DNA from: Hymenobacter sp. BT18 | GTDB taxonomy: Bacteria > Bacteroidota > Bacteroidia > Cytophagales > Hymenobacteraceae | DNA length: 64,000 bases | Reading direction: 5' to 3' | Assembly (NCBI RefSeq): GCF_012273015.1 | Contig: NZ_CP050954.1 | Location: forward strand, 3,574,001 to 3,638,000 | Part shown: positions 52,163-61,937 of the stretch, one piece after another | Layout of the letters: every line of letters begins with the position of its first letter | Numbering within the stretch: the first letter of the stretch is position 1 | The notes under the pieces: generated by a model | Seen by the model: the letters and a program-made list of their open reading frames with translations, nothing else | Databases searched by the model: none | Told to the model about the DNA's origin: nothing | Translations under genes and position numbers: made by a program

Positions 52163-53308
52163 CTAGCTTCGGTAAAAGGCTAGTACCGCATCAATGACAA
52201 AGGCCTGTTCCGCCTCACTCAAATCAAAGTACAGGGGCAGCCGCACCAGCTGCGTGGCGTAGCGGTGGGCGTGCGGCAACGGGCGGCCATCGTGCTGCTC
52301 CCGGTAAAAAGGACTGTCGTGCAGGGTTTGGTAGTGAAACACCGCCAGAATTCCCTGCTGCCGCAGATGCGCTAACAGGGCTTGCTGCTCGGCAGCTGAA
52401 CGGCAGATCAGGTAGAAGATGTGGCCGTTGTGCTGCTGCGCGTAATCGGGAATTATCGGCAGCTCAACGCCCAAAGCCTGCAGGGGTGCCAGCGCCTCGG
52501 CGTACTGCTGCCACTGGGCCAGGCGCCGCTGCTGCAGCACCTGCCGCTGCTGGAGCTGGGCCCACAGGTAAGCGGCCGTCATTTCCGAAGGCAGAAAGGA
52601 GGACCCCACGTCGACCCACTGATAGCGGGCAGTTTCACCGCGGTAGAAGGCCGAGCGGTTAGTGCCTTTTTCCCAGATAATCTCGGCCCGCTGGGCCAGC
52701 TCGGGTGCATTAATGGCCAGCATCCCACCTTCCCCCGCAATCAGGTTTTTGGTTTCGTGGAAGGAAAAGGCGGCCAGGCAGCCGAAAGTGCCTAGGCGTT
52801 GCTGGTGGTAGTAGCTTTCCACGGCCTGCGCGGCATCCTCCACAATGGCCAACGAATGAGCCTGCGCCAGCGAAGTAAGCGCCGCCATGTCGCAGGCCAC
52901 GCCCGCGTAATGGACGGGGACGATAGCGCGCGTGCGGGGGGTGATGAGGTGTGCTAAGCGGCTAACGTCTATATTAGGATGGGTAGGGGAGCTGTCGGCG
53001 AAAACGATGCTGGCCCCGCGCAGCACGAAAGCATTAGCAGTGGAAGTGAAGGTGAAGGAGGGCACTATCACCTCGTCGCCGGGCTGCAGGTTGAGCAGCA
53101 GGGCCGCCATTTCCAGCGCCGCCGTGCCGCTGTGGGTCAATAACGCCCGATGTATTGCGTAGTCCGACTCGAAGAATGCGTGACAGCGCTTGGTAAAAAG
53201 TCCGTTCCCAGCCAGCTGGCCCGCCTCAATAGCCTGTCTGATATACTCCAACTCGGGGCCCACCAGGGCCGGCTTGTTGAAGGGAATGCGGAACTCGGTC
53301 GGATGCAT
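52163..53308 (-). CDS. wecE: WecE/RffA-type dTDP-sugar 4-aminotransferase
   Basis: This is a 381-residue PLP aminotransferase of the DegT family, very close to E. coli WecE along its whole length: FNKPALVGPELEYIRQAIEA, GTAALEMAALLLNLQPGDEV, VPVHYAGVACDMAAL, and the PLP lysine Lys187 in FSFHETKNLIAGEGGMLAI. WecE makes dTDP-4-amino-4,6-dideoxygalactose (Fuc4N) from dTDP-4-keto-6-deoxyglucose. It is convergent with the plus-strand cluster and leads or shares a minus-strand unit with the GT2 upstream (four bases away). The dTDP-glucose synthase and dehydratase it depends on are not in this window. Confidence 0.9.
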   Translation of the reverse strand: MHPTEFRIPFNKPALVGPELEYIRQAIEAGQLAGNGLFTKRCHAFFESDYAIHRALLTHSGTAALEMAALLLNLQPGDEVIVPSFTFTSTANAFVLRGASIVFADSSPTHPNIDVSRLAHLITPRTRAIVPVHYAGVACDMAALTSLAQAHSLAIVEDAAQAVESYYHQQRLGTFGCLAAFSFHETKNLIAGEGGMLAINAPELAQRAEIIWEKGTNRSAFYRGETARYQWVDVGSSFLPSEMTAAYLWAQLQQRQVLQQRRLAQWQQYAEALAPLQALGVELPIIPDYAQQHNGHIFYLICRSAAEQQALLAHLRQQGILAVFHYQTLHDSPFYREQHDGRPLPHAHRYATQLVRLPLYFDLSEAEQAFVIDAVLAFYRS

Positions 53309-53311
53309 GGG

Positions 53312-54298
53312 TTAGGTAGTCTGGGCTACCACGTATAGCGGCCGATTGCGCACGCCTTCGAAGGTTTTGCCGACGTATAAGCCTACCACGCCCAGCCCGA
53401 GCAGAATTAGGCCTGAGAAAAAGCTGATGGAAATGAACAGGCTGGCGTAGCCCGGAACGGTAATGTAGCCCAGCAGCCAGCGCACCAGCGTGACCAGCCC
53501 CAGCACGAAAGCCCCGCCCGCCAGCAGCAACCCAAAATAGGCCGTCAGCCGCAGGGGCTTATCCGAGTAGGCAAGCATAACATCGGTGGCCAGTCTTACG
53601 CGGCGGGCCAGCGTGTAGCTAGTTGATGCGGGGCGGTAGCTACGGGCGTGAGCCACGGGTAGCAGCGCCTGCCGAAAGCCAGCCCAGCGCACCATGGTGG
53701 GGAAATACCGGATACTTTCGCGCAGCTGCCCTACTACATCTACCACGCGCCGGTGGTAGATACCAAAATTGGCTACCTGATAATCCTGCCGGGTGCCCGT
53801 GAGGTAAGAGAGGGTAGCGTAAAAGGCGCGGGACAAGCTGCGGGTAAGCCAGGAGTCCTGCCTATCCTGCCGGCAGGCAAGCACCACGTCGTAGCCTTCC
53901 AGGGCTTTGGCGTAGAGCCGCTCAATCTCCTCGGGCTGGTCTTGTAGGTCACAGTCCATTACTACTATCCATTCGCCCTGGCTCAGGTCGAGGCCAGCCG
54001 TGATGGCGTGGTGCTGCCCGAAGTTGCGGCTGAGACGCAGACCCCGCACGCGGGCGTCGCGCGCGGCGTGCTGCTCAATAAGCGGCCAGCTTCCGTCCGA
54101 ACTGCCGTCATCTACCAGGATGACCTCATAGGAGCCGGGCCAGAACTGCAGCGCCTCTGTTAGTCGGGTAACTAGGGCATCCAGCACTGCTTCGGCCTGG
54201 TATACCGGGCTGACCACCGACAGCAAGGAGCCAGGGCCGGGAAAAGCAGGCGTAACGGGCGGTGACGTAGGAAGAAGCACAGACGAATCAGAGGCCAA
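53312..54298 (-). CDS. Polyprenyl-phosphate glycosyltransferase (DPM1/GtrB/ArnC type)
   Basis: This is a 328-residue GT2 with two C-terminal membrane helices, the layout of GtrB and ArnC. The catalytic half has LLSVVSPVYQAEAVLDALV, VILVDDGSSDGSWPLIEQHA, RNFGQHHAITAGLDLSQGEW and VVMDCDLQDQPEEIERLYAK. The membrane part has ITVPGYASLFISISFFSGLI. Such enzymes load a sugar onto undecaprenyl phosphate to make a membrane donor. It lies four bases before wecE on the same strand, so it may use the dTDP-amino sugar. It fits with the membrane protein encoded just upstream (16 bases). Confidence 0.9.
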   Translation of the reverse strand: MASDSSVLLPTSPPVTPAFPGPGSLLSVVSPVYQAEAVLDALVTRLTEALQFWPGSYEVILVDDGSSDGSWPLIEQHAARDARVRGLRLSRNFGQHHAITAGLDLSQGEWIVVMDCDLQDQPEEIERLYAKALEGYDVVLACRQDRQDSWLTRSLSRAFYATLSYLTGTRQDYQVANFGIYHRRVVDVVGQLRESIRYFPTMVRWAGFRQALLPVAHARSYRPASTSYTLARRVRLATDVMLAYSDKPLRLTAYFGLLLAGGAFVLGLVTLVRWLLGYITVPGYASLFISISFFSGLILLGLGVVGLYVGKTFEGVRNRPLYVVAQTT

Positions 54299-54313
54299 GG
54301 CAGACAGAAACCG

Positions 54314-55681
54314 CTAAGCGGAGTGAGCAGCAAAAATAGGCTTGGGCCGCCGCACAACGGGTTTTGTCTTGTTTTTACGCAGGCTCGTGGCTTTTTCTGT
54401 CATGATATACAGGGCGGCCATGTAAAACGGCATCAACGGAATTTTGTACCGGACGAGCGTGCCAAAGTTGCCACTGTTGGTGCCCACCCCCACGGCCAGT
54501 ACAATGGCGAAAATAAAGCAGAAAGTAAGAATTGGGGTGGCGGCAATAAGCTTAAAGCTGCGTACCAGTCCTGTACGCCAGAAGAGCGTGAGGGTCATAT
54601 ACAGGAAAACACTGGCTTCCAGCGCAGATAAGAGCATAATGGGGCTCTTCGCTTCCCACAGAAATGGGCGGAACAAGCTAACGGCCACAGCCTGCGGAGC
54701 TACCTGCACAATGCTGCTCATGCTGCCGTCAAACGTACCAATGTTGTAGGCGGAGCCTTTTTCTTTCGTTCGGCGAAACAGGTATTCCTGGGTTATTTTG
54801 GTACGCTCCCCAATTTTCGAAACGTCGTATTCACTGTCACCCGCCGTTAGGTTGGTGGCTCCGATGTAAGCAGCCCCAGCGCCGAAGGCCAGGAACAATG
54901 GTCTGAGCAGAACGCGCAGGGTTTTGTTGCGAATTCGGTTGCTGTTCTCGACGAATATCCAAATAAGCGCCGGCGGCAGAAAAGATAGGAGGATGTATAC
55001 TTTGAGGCTGTAAACAAGGTAAGCAGCCAGAAAGCCAATAATCACGGAGCGCAGAATATGACGCTTTTGGATGGTGCCGGTATAAAAGGCGTAAAACAGC
55101 CACCCCAGCGCCCCAATACAGATGGTGTCCTTCATCAGTCCCGAGCCCCAGAAGAAAACCGAGGGAATAAACAGGCAGGCATACGCCAGGCGTTTATACA
55201 GCAGCGGACTGATGTGCATAAACGCCATGTACATAGCCCAGGCTCCCGAAAAGCTGAATACGGCAAACATAAGCGCCATCACAGCATAGGTATTGAAGGC
55301 AAACAGGCTGGCGACGCTGGCAATTTTTACGAGGAAGAACTCCGCCTCGGCGCCTTTATACCAATACAGGCGGGCGGCATAGGCCGAAGTTTCCGGGTCA
55401 TATTCCCCGTGGGAGAATAGCAGCTTCAGACCGGCCGAAAAGGAGTTGGTAAAGGCCTCGTACATGACAGAGGCGTGGTTGTAGTAATTAAAGGTGTCGC
55501 CGCCGCCGTAATAAAAACGGTAAATGAGACCCAGTGCCAGGGCCCCGGCAAATTTTACCGTTAGCGCCGGGATAAAGTACTTTTTGGTATAGGCATTAGT
55601 ATAATGAGGCCGGACTGCAAAAGCAATGGCGTAGAAAATAAGCAGGTACAGCGGGACCAGAAATATGTCGCGGTAATACAT
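54314..55681 (-). CDS. Multi-pass membrane protein, candidate polymerase or transferase
   Basis: This is a 455-residue protein with about ten to eleven hydrophobic segments and no clear Pfam signature. A periplasm-side loop early in the chain reads YRFYYGGGDTFNYYNHASVM, and a charged loop in the second half (SEYDVSKIGERTKITQEYLF, RRTKEKGSAYN) separates helix groups. The topology, with a long soluble loop between late helices, resembles O-antigen polymerases (Wzy) and GT-C transferases that use polyprenyl-phosphate sugars. It stands 16 bases upstream of a polyprenyl-phosphate transferase gene and 15 bases downstream of a secreted repeat protein gene, so it is probably the polymer-building partner. 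Function is inferred only from context. Confidence 0.7.
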   Translation of the reverse strand: MYYRDIFLVPLYLLIFYAIAFAVRPHYTNAYTKKYFIPALTVKFAGALALGLIYRFYYGGGDTFNYYNHASVMYEAFTNSFSAGLKLLFSHGEYDPETSAYAARLYWYKGAEAEFFLVKIASVASLFAFNTYAVMALMFAVFSFSGAWAMYMAFMHISPLLYKRLAYACLFIPSVFFWGSGLMKDTICIGALGWLFYAFYTGTIQKRHILRSVIIGFLAAYLVYSLKVYILLSFLPPALIWIFVENSNRIRNKTLRVLLRPLFLAFGAGAAYIGATNLTAGDSEYDVSKIGERTKITQEYLFRRTKEKGSAYNIGTFDGSMSSIVQVAPQAVAVSLFRPFLWEAKSPIMLLSALEASVFLYMTLTLFWRTGLVRSFKLIAATPILTFCFIFAIVLAVGVGTNSGNFGTLVRYKIPLMPFYMAALYIMTEKATSLRKNKTKPVVRRPKPIFAAHSA

Positions 55682-55696
55682 AAGAGACGGGTTAGA

Positions 55697-56950
55697 TTAT
55701 TTCTTATGTTTTTTCAGGTACGCCACGGCTTCGCGGTATTGCTCGGTCTTATGGCTGGCCTTTTCGGCTACTGTCTTGTAGTAGCGAATGGCCGTGGCCG
55801 TGTCAGTGGCTTTGCTAGCCATGCGGGCCAGGTTCACATTGGCATAGATGTAGAAGCCGCCTTCGGTGTCGCCGGTGGTTTCGGCAAACACAATGCAGCG
55901 CTGGAAGTAATCCTGCGCTTTCTGCATGTCCTTATACTTGGTTTGCATCAGCCAGCCCATGAAGTATGTGGCGTAGCGGCCACTGATGCCTTCGTAGCCG
56001 GGCATGCCGCGGTTGAGCTTATCCAGGATTTCCTTGCTTACTCTTTCCAGCTCCATGAACTCGCCCTCGTGGAAGCATAGCAGCGCGTAAAATCGTTGGA
56101 AGTAGGCATTATCGGGGTAGGTGCTGGCTAGATAGCGGGCTACGGGCAGGGCCGCCGCTGAGTTGTCCTCCTCATTGGTCAGAATCCGCATCAGGAAGGT
56201 TTTGGCCTCCGCCCCGGTGTAGAACCCGTTGTCGGCTACGTTGCGCAGCTGCTGCAGGCCCAACTGGCGGTTTCCCTTGGGGAAGAACAGCAGCACTGGC
56301 CGCAGCAGCGGGTACTCCTGCGAAATCCAGACGGCGTAGTAGTTGAACAGCGCCTGCCCGAAGAGAAACTCCGGACTGAGGCCGTTGGCTTCCTTGCTCT
56401 TCTCCAGATAATCGAGGGAACGTTTGCTGCTGACGGTGGCCTTGCGCCAGTTTTTGCGCTCGGCATTCAGGCGGGCGTCGAAGCCGTAGGCCGCCGAAAG
56501 AAAAAAGCAGGCTTCGTAGTTTTTGTTGTCCTGGTCGTAGAGCTTTTCACCTTTTACGATGGCCGTATCCATGTAAGCAAAGAAGAGCTTGTCGTACTGC
56601 TTCGTTTGCACATTGGTGGGCACAATCTTCCACCACGTGCTCAGGCCCAGCAGAAAGTAGGGCATGGGGTGGTTGGGGTAGCGGCGGCGCAGGGAGCGAA
56701 ACTGCCGCTCGGCCTTGTCGAACTTGAAGTTGTAGAGGTTTTCCACCGCCCCGCCCAGCTCAATCTGGATGTCTTTGTCCAGCAAAAGCCACCCTTTCGT
56801 GTCCACGGCGCCGGGAGCTACATCCACATTCTGCAGCTGAATGTTGCGGATGGGGTCGGCTTTGCGCGCCGTGTCGGGCTCCTGGGCCTGAGCCAGGGCT
56901 GAGCCGCTGCACAGGAGAAGCACCAGAACAAGACGCGAAAGGAAGGTCAT
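55697..56950 (-). CDS. Secreted TPR-like protein of polysaccharide locus
   Basis: This is a 417-residue exported protein. With the ATG at 56950 it has a clean signal peptide (MTFLSRLVLVLLLCSGSALA) cleaved after LAQA; the frame to 57028 adds leader. The mature chain is helical with TPR-like pairs, for example NLYNFKFDKAERQFRSLRRR, FLSAAYGFDARLNAERKNWR and AKQ-type helices near the end (DTATAIRYYKTVAEKASHKT). No catalytic motif is visible. It leads the minus-strand unit and probably acts as a periplasmic scaffold for assembly or export. A cell-envelope role outside the locus cannot be excluded. Confidence 0.75.
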   Translation of the reverse strand: MTFLSRLVLVLLLCSGSALAQAQEPDTARKADPIRNIQLQNVDVAPGAVDTKGWLLLDKDIQIELGGAVENLYNFKFDKAERQFRSLRRRYPNHPMPYFLLGLSTWWKIVPTNVQTKQYDKLFFAYMDTAIVKGEKLYDQDNKNYEACFFLSAAYGFDARLNAERKNWRKATVSSKRSLDYLEKSKEANGLSPEFLFGQALFNYYAVWISQEYPLLRPVLLFFPKGNRQLGLQQLRNVADNGFYTGAEAKTFLMRILTNEEDNSAAALPVARYLASTYPDNAYFQRFYALLCFHEGEFMELERVSKEILDKLNRGMPGYEGISGRYATYFMGWLMQTKYKDMQKAQDYFQRCIVFAETTGDTEGGFYIYANVNLARMASKATDTATAIRYYKTVAEKASHKTEQYREAVAYLKKHKK

Positions 56951-57034
56951 AGAGGAGGGAAAATACGTTGTTCCGGCTAGGAAAAGGCTAGTAGAACGCC
57001 CCGAGCCTAAGAAACGAAAGTAGGACAATTATGC

Positions 57035-57042
57035 TAGATTTG
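57035..57042 (+). promoter_or_regulatory. Likely -7 element for the M42 peptidase gene
   Basis: TAGATTTG matches the TAnnTTTG consensus and lies 18 bases before the start codon at 57061, a spacing that gives a short leader. Confidence 0.45.
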
Positions 57043-57060
57043 GACGGCTAAGACGATGAC

Positions 57061-57975
57061 ATGCAACTACTCCACACGTTGTGCCGGCTGCCGGCACCGG
57101 CCGGTAACGAAGCCGCACTGTCCCAATTTTTACAAAGGTACATCACAGCGGAGAAAGCAGCCTGGCGCGTACAACCAACCCTATTGGTGGGAGATGAGTT
57201 TCAGGATTGCATTTTACTGGTGTTTGGTACCCCACGCACAGCGGTGTTTGCCCACCTCGACTCCATTGGCTTTACCGTCCGGTACGGGCGGCAGCTGGTG
57301 CGCATTGGCGGCCCCGATGCCAAAGCCGGTTACCGCCTGGTAGGGGAGGACGCCCAGGGGGCCATCGACTGCATCCTCACAGTTGACGAGGAAACCAAGG
57401 CCCTGGGCTATGATTTCCACCGCGAGATAGAGCGCGGCACGGAGCTTACCTACTTCTGCGACTTTCGGGAAACTGAAACCACGGTGCAAAGCTGCTACCT
57501 GGACAACCGGCTGGGCGTGTGGAATGCCCTGAAGCTCTGCGAAACGCTGGAAGACGGAATTGTTGCTTTTTCCTGTTGGGAAGAGCACGGGGGCGGGAGC
57601 GTGGCCTACTTGGCGAAGTACATCTACGAGAACTACGGCGTACGTCAGGCCCTGATTTCGGATATAACCTGGGTAACAGAAGGTGTGCAGGCCGGCCAGG
57701 GCGTAGTCATTTCGCTACGCGACTCGCTAATCCCGCGCCGGGCCTACGTGAACCGGATTCGGCAGTTGGCCCAGGAGGCTGGTATTGCGCATCAGCTGGA
57801 GGTAGAAGGCAGCGGCGGCTCCGATGCCAAAGAGCTGCAGCACGGCGCCCAGCCCTGGGACTGGTGCTTTGTAGGCGCCCCAGAAGGCGAGGTGCATACC
57901 CCCAACGAAATCGTGCACAAAGCCGATATAGACAGCATGCAGCAACTCTACCAAGTGCTGATGCAGAAACTATAG
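57061..57975 (+). CDS. M42-family metallo-aminopeptidase
   Basis: This is a 304-residue cytoplasmic peptidase of the M42/M20-like group, slightly shorter than typical M42 enzymes. The metal ligands can be traced: His and Asp in [14 protein letters not shown], Asp in [14 protein letters not shown], the Glu pair in [14 protein letters not shown], Asp in ALISDITWV and His in [15 protein letters not shown]. These form the two-zinc site of the family, which trims short peptides. No signal peptide. It diverges from the minus-strand TPR gene and probably has no link with the polysaccharide locus. Confidence 0.85.
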   Translation: MQLLHTLCRLPAPAGNEAALSQFLQRYITAEKAAWRVQPTLLVGDEFQDCILLVFGTPRTAVFAHLDSIGFTVRYGRQLVRIGGPDAKAGYRLVGEDAQGAIDCILTVDEETKALGYDFHREIERGTELTYFCDFRETETTVQSCYLDNRLGVWNALKLCETLEDGIVAFSCWEEHGGGSVAYLAKYIYENYGVRQALISDITWVTEGVQAGQGVVISLRDSLIPRRAYVNRIRQLAQEAGIAHQLEVEGSGGSDAKELQHGAQPWDWCFVGAPEGEVHTPNEIVHKADIDSMQQLYQVLMQKL

Positions 57976-57999
57976 GCCCGTAGCTGAAGCCTTATTATC

Positions 58000-58007
58000 T
58001 ACTTTTG
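58000..58007 (+). promoter_or_regulatory. Likely -7 element for acyltransferase gene
   Basis: TACTTTTG at 58000-58007 fits TAnnTTTG and precedes the chosen acyltransferase ATG by 24 bases. Confidence 0.45.
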
Positions 58008-58031
58008 CACGCTCACTTCACCCTCTCCTAC

Positions 58032-59198
58032 ATGACGGCACCTGCTACCACTGCTTCCCGGCGTAGCCTATCGTATCAAGAACTGGATATTCTGCACGCC
58101 TTGCGGGGGTTCTGCGCCTTTTACGTTGTGATATTCCACGCCAAGTTCATTTTGTGGTCGGGCGGGCAACAATACCTGCAAGCCTTTCCGCGGTCGGGGT
58201 GGGGCATTAAAGAATACGCCGCCTTTGCCGTGGATATGCTGAGCTCGGCCGGGTACGAGATGGTCATTTTCTTTTTCGTGCTGTCAGGCTTCTTTATTCA
58301 TTACGCCCAGCAGCGCAAATACCGCGGCCCCAAAGACTTCTACCTGAACCGGGTAGTGCGCATCTATCCGCCCTTTGTGGTTTCGTTGGTACTGGCCGCG
58401 CTGGCACTTACGGTGCTGGCTACCCAAGTACCCCAGGTACTGCAGCCCGAAGCCGGCCGTGAACTAAACCAGACGCTGACTACCGCCTGGCAGGAACTGC
58501 GCCAGTTTAACTTGGTGGGGGCCCTGCGCTCTTTAGCCTTTCTAAAGCTGGGCGAGCAGTACCTGGGGCACAACACAGTGTACTGGTCCTTGCTGCCCGA
58601 AGCCCTGTTTTACCTGTTGGTGCCCTTTGTTTTGCGCACCCCGCGCATCTACTACGTGCTGTCGGTTATCAGCTACGGGGTTGGCGTGCTGCTGGAGCGT
58701 TTCGGGTACGGTGGGCTGTCCACTTCCATGCTCCAGTACAACCTGTTTTTTGCCATGGGCGTGGCCCTCTACGATGTAGTGGTACAAACGGCCGTGGTAG
58801 AGCAAGTGCGCCGCCTGCCCCGCTGGCTGGTCTGGCTAGGGTTGGCCGGCATGTTGCTGGTCTTGATTGGGCTGGCCCTCGTGAAATTCAAGATTGCGGC
58901 GGCGCTGGTTTCCGCCGTGCTGGCCGTAGTGGCCGTGCTGGCACTGCTGGCCGGACACGTCTCCGCTAAAAATCTACTGGTTAGAGTGCTGCACCGGCTG
59001 GGTGTTTACAGCTTCTCCCTGTACCTCTACCATTTCCCGCTACTGCTGTTGTGCTACGGCATGTTGGTAAGCGCCACGGGTCAACTGTTTTGGTATCAGC
59101 GGTATTACCTGCTCATCGTGCCGGTAGTGGCGCTGGTCTGCTACGCGTTGTACTGGCTGACGGAGCGCGTGTCCGTGAATTATTTCCGGAAAGTATAG
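58032..59198 (+). CDS. Acyltransferase-3 family membrane O-acyltransferase
   Basis: This is a 388-residue integral membrane protein of the Acyl_transf_3 family with about ten helices. I chose the ATG at 58032 over an upstream TTG. The family start LDILHALRGFCAFYVVIFHA holds the conserved Arg and the catalytic-type His, and the motif VLSGFFIHYAQQRKY followed by FYLNRVVRIYPPFVVSL is characteristic. Such enzymes acetylate or acylate surface sugars on the outer face. Its place at the end of the polysaccharide locus suggests it modifies that polymer. Confidence 0.9.
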   Translation: MTAPATTASRRSLSYQELDILHALRGFCAFYVVIFHAKFILWSGGQQYLQAFPRSGWGIKEYAAFAVDMLSSAGYEMVIFFFVLSGFFIHYAQQRKYRGPKDFYLNRVVRIYPPFVVSLVLAALALTVLATQVPQVLQPEAGRELNQTLTTAWQELRQFNLVGALRSLAFLKLGEQYLGHNTVYWSLLPEALFYLLVPFVLRTPRIYYVLSVISYGVGVLLERFGYGGLSTSMLQYNLFFAMGVALYDVVVQTAVVEQVRRLPRWLVWLGLAGMLLVLIGLALVKFKIAAALVSAVLAVVAVLALLAGHVSAKNLLVRVLHRLGVYSFSLYLYHFPLLLLCYGMLVSATGQLFWYQRYYLLIVPVVALVCYALYWLTERVSVNYFRKV

Positions 59199-59328
59199 GG
59201 CTGGAAAGAGGGCGTGGCAAAAATCAGGCGGCGGCAGAAACTTGGCGTTTAGGGAATAACCTCTATTTTACAGCCCTTTACGCGTTTTAGCTTCCTGTTC
59301 CCACCATAACCCTCTTCACCATCTTTCT

Positions 59329-61575
59329 ATGACCCCATTTCTTTACGTAGTACCTGGGCTGGGTTTGCTGGCTCTACTGTACACGTGGTTTCGTTCTGGC
59401 TGGGTTTCCCGTCAGGATGCCGGCGACGAACGAATGCGCACCATTGCCGGCTACATAGCCGACGGAGCCATTGCCTTCCTGCGCGCTGAGTACCGCGTGC
59501 TGGCACTATTTGGGCTCATTGCCAGTGCGTTTCTTTTCTACCTCGGAAGCACCGGGGAGAAGTCAAGCCCGGTCATTGTGGTGGCCTTTATCATCGGCGC
59601 CGTATTCTCGGCGCTGGCGGGCTATATCGGGATGAAGATTGCCACGAAAGCCAACGTACGCACGGCCCAGGCCGCTCGTACCAGCTTGTCGCAGGCCCTG
59701 AAGGTATCCTTCTCCGGCGGCTCCGTGATGGGAATGGGCGTGGCCGGCCTGGCGGTGTTGGGCTTGGGCACGCTGTTCATCATCTTTTATCAGATGTTCG
59801 TGCTCAATCACGGGGGCAGTGCCAATGGTATTGAGATGGAGCGGGCCCTGGAAGTGCTAACGGGCTTTTCCCTGGGCGCCGAAAGCATTGCCCTGTTTGC
59901 CCGCGTAGGGGGGGGCATCTACACCAAAGCGGCCGATGTGGGCGCTGACCTGGTGGGCAAAGTGGAAGCTGGAATTCCAGAAGACGACCCGCGCAACCCC
60001 GCTACCATTGCCGACAACGTAGGCGACAACGTGGGCGATGTAGCCGGCATGGGCGCCGACCTGTTTGGCTCCTACGTGGCGACCATTCTAGCTACCATGG
60101 TGCTGGGCCGCGAGGTAGTAGCCACCGGCGACCAATTTGATGGATTGTCTCCCATTCTCCTGCCCATGGCCATTGCCGGCATGGGCATCATTGCTTCTCT
60201 CATCGGCATTCTACTGGTGCGCGTGAAAGAAGGTGGTAACGTGCAGGCGGCTCTCAACTTTGGCAACTATGTATCAGTGGTTGTTTCGGCCGTGGCTTCC
60301 TATGCTCTCATCAAGTGGATGATTCCCTCCGGCTCTTTGCTGATTCGCGGCATCACCTTCACAGCTATGGATATTTTCTATGCCGTAGCTGTCGGGCTCG
60401 TAGTAGGTACACTCATGAGTATTATCACGGAGTACTATACGGCCATGGGCAAGCGGCCCGTGCTGAGCATTGTGCGCCAAAGCAGCACCGGTCACGCCAC
60501 CACCGTTATCGGCGGCTTGGCCATTGGTATGGAGTCTACCGTGCTGCCCATCATTGTGCTGGCTGCGGGCATTATCCTGAGCTATGAATTCGCTGGCCTC
60601 TATGGGGTGGCCATTGCCGCCGCCGGCATGATGGCCACTACCGCCATGCAACTGGCCATCGACGCTTTCGGGCCTATTGCCGACAACGCCGGCGGCATTG
60701 CCGAGATGAGCGAGTTGCCCAAGGAAGTGCGCGAGCGGACCGATATTCTGGATGCGGTGGGCAACACTACCGCGGCTACGGGTAAGGGCTTTGCCATTGC
60801 CTCGGCGGCCCTTACGTCCCTGGCTTTGTTTGCCGCCTTTATGGGCACGGCCAACATCACGTCCATTGACATCAGCAACGCCCGCGTATTAGGCGGTTTG
60901 TTTGTTGGGGCTATGATTCCCTTTATCTTCTCGGCGCTGGCTATTTCGGCGGTAGGCCGGGCGGCCATGGCCATGGTGCAGGAAGTGCGCCGGCAGTTCC
61001 GCGAGATTCCGGGTATTATGGAAGGCACTGGCCGCCCCGAGTACGAAAAATGCGTGGCTATTTCCACCCAGGCCGCCATCCGCGAGATGATGCTGCCGGG
61101 CGCCATTGCCCTCATCGTCCCCATCATTGTAGGCTTCACCTTTGGGCCCGAAGTACTGGGCGGCACCCTGGCCGGCGTAACGGTATCGGGCGTGCTGATG
61201 GCCATGTTCCAGAGCAACGCCGGCGGCGCCTGGGACAATGCCAAAAAGTCGTTTGAGAAAGGGGTGCTGATTGACGGCGTGATGCAGTACAAAGGCTCCG
61301 ATGCGCACAAAGCCTCCGTAACCGGCGACACCGTGGGTGACCCGTTCAAGGATACTTCGGGCCCCAGCATGAACATCCTCATCAAGCTTATGAGCATTGT
61401 GTCGCTGGTAATTGCCCCGCACATTGCGGCTCCGGATGCCCCTCCGGCCCGCGGCGTGGCCATGCCTCAGCCCATCGAAAAAACGGTGGAAAGCCTGCGC
61501 CCCAAAGTGCGCTACGCCGATTTGGCCCCCGATGCCGCCCGTTTTATCCTGACGCTGGTGACGGAAGGCCGGTAG
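59329..61575 (+). CDS. hppA: K+-dependent-type membrane pyrophosphatase
   Basis: This is a 748-residue ion-pumping pyrophosphatase with about 16 membrane helices. The PPi/Mg site reads [40 protein letters not shown] and [16 protein letters not shown]. The determinant of potassium dependence is [13 protein letters not shown], where Ala482 replaces the Lys found in K+-independent pumps, so this is the K+-dependent class. Whether it moves protons, sodium or both depends on a Glu in an inner helix that I did not place. It lies between surface polysaccharide and nucleotide-metabolism genes, and turns biosynthetic PPi into a membrane gradient. Confidence 0.95.
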   Translation: MTPFLYVVPGLGLLALLYTWFRSGWVSRQDAGDERMRTIAGYIADGAIAFLRAEYRVLALFGLIASAFLFYLGSTGEKSSPVIVVAFIIGAVFSALAGYIGMKIATKANVRTAQAARTSLSQALKVSFSGGSVMGMGVAGLAVLGLGTLFIIFYQMFVLNHGGSANGIEMERALEVLTGFSLGAESIALFARVGGGIYTKAADVGADLVGKVEAGIPEDDPRNPATIADNVGDNVGDVAGMGADLFGSYVATILATMVLGREVVATGDQFDGLSPILLPMAIAGMGIIASLIGILLVRVKEGGNVQAALNFGNYVSVVVSAVASYALIKWMIPSGSLLIRGITFTAMDIFYAVAVGLVVGTLMSIITEYYTAMGKRPVLSIVRQSSTGHATTVIGGLAIGMESTVLPIIVLAAGIILSYEFAGLYGVAIAAAGMMATTAMQLAIDAFGPIADNAGGIAEMSELPKEVRERTDILDAVGNTTAATGKGFAIASAALTSLALFAAFMGTANITSIDISNARVLGGLFVGAMIPFIFSALAISAVGRAAMAMVQEVRRQFREIPGIMEGTGRPEYEKCVAISTQAAIREMMLPGAIALIVPIIVGFTFGPEVLGGTLAGVTVSGVLMAMFQSNAGGAWDNAKKSFEKGVLIDGVMQYKGSDAHKASVTGDTVGDPFKDTSGPSMNILIKLMSIVSLVIAPHIAAPDAPPARGVAMPQPIEKTVESLRPKVRYADLAPDAARFILTLVTEGR

Positions 61576-61605
61576 AGCTTGATGTGCTGATGTGCTAATG
61601 ACGCG

Positions 61606-61782
61606 TGTCATTGCGAGGACGAAGGACATTCCGCGCATCAAGCGGCGTCAATCCGTCCTGAACAACGCACGCAGCCCTGAAAAGGTGAAAAGCCCCTGAT
61701 GTTCAAACGTCAGGGGCTTTCTGTTGGAAGAAGGATGCTAGCGTTGCCCAGGACGGATGGCTTCGCGCCGCTCGCCAAGACA
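61606..61782. repeat. REP-like palindromic element, copy 3, around the hppA terminator
   Basis: The left arm (61606-61668, beginning TGTCATTGCGAGGACGAAGG and running to ATCCGTCCTGAACAACGC) is matched imperfectly in inverse by 61741-61782 (GCGTTGCCCAGGACGGATGG to AGACA). The hppA terminator hairpin lies between the arms. It differs in sequence from the copies at 17654 and 63237 but keeps the TGTCAT ends. Confidence 0.6.
61689..61720 (+). terminator. Terminator after hppA
   Basis: AAAGCCCCTGA (61689-61699) pairs with TCAGGGGCTTT (61710-61720) around a ten-base loop, with further T-rich bases after it. Confidence 0.85.
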
Positions 61783-61937
61783 CAAGCTCCCCATCAGCAC
61801 ACTCAACCAAATTTTTCACATTAGCGCAGCGGAGGACATCAGCACATTCATTCACATGAGCACATTAACGAAGCACATTCCCCCAGATAAGCTACCTTTG
61901 GCCTCGCTTTCGCCTCGCTACCAATCCCCCGCGCCGA
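61783..61937. repeat. CAGCACAT-type short repeat mosaic upstream of hpt
   Basis: Short units of the form CATCAGCACATT, CATGAGCACATTAACG and GAAGCACATTC recur at 61793-61880. The left flank of the region (61579-61600, GATGTGCTGATGTGCTAATG) is their inverse. The pattern looks like repeated copying of a short motif. A TACCTTTG element at 61893-61900 is a likely -7 box for hpt. Confidence 0.5.

Noticed and set aside
60600..61463. 287-residue frame antisense to hppA
   Set aside because: Shadow of the pyrophosphatase; composition reflects the reverse complement of membrane helices.
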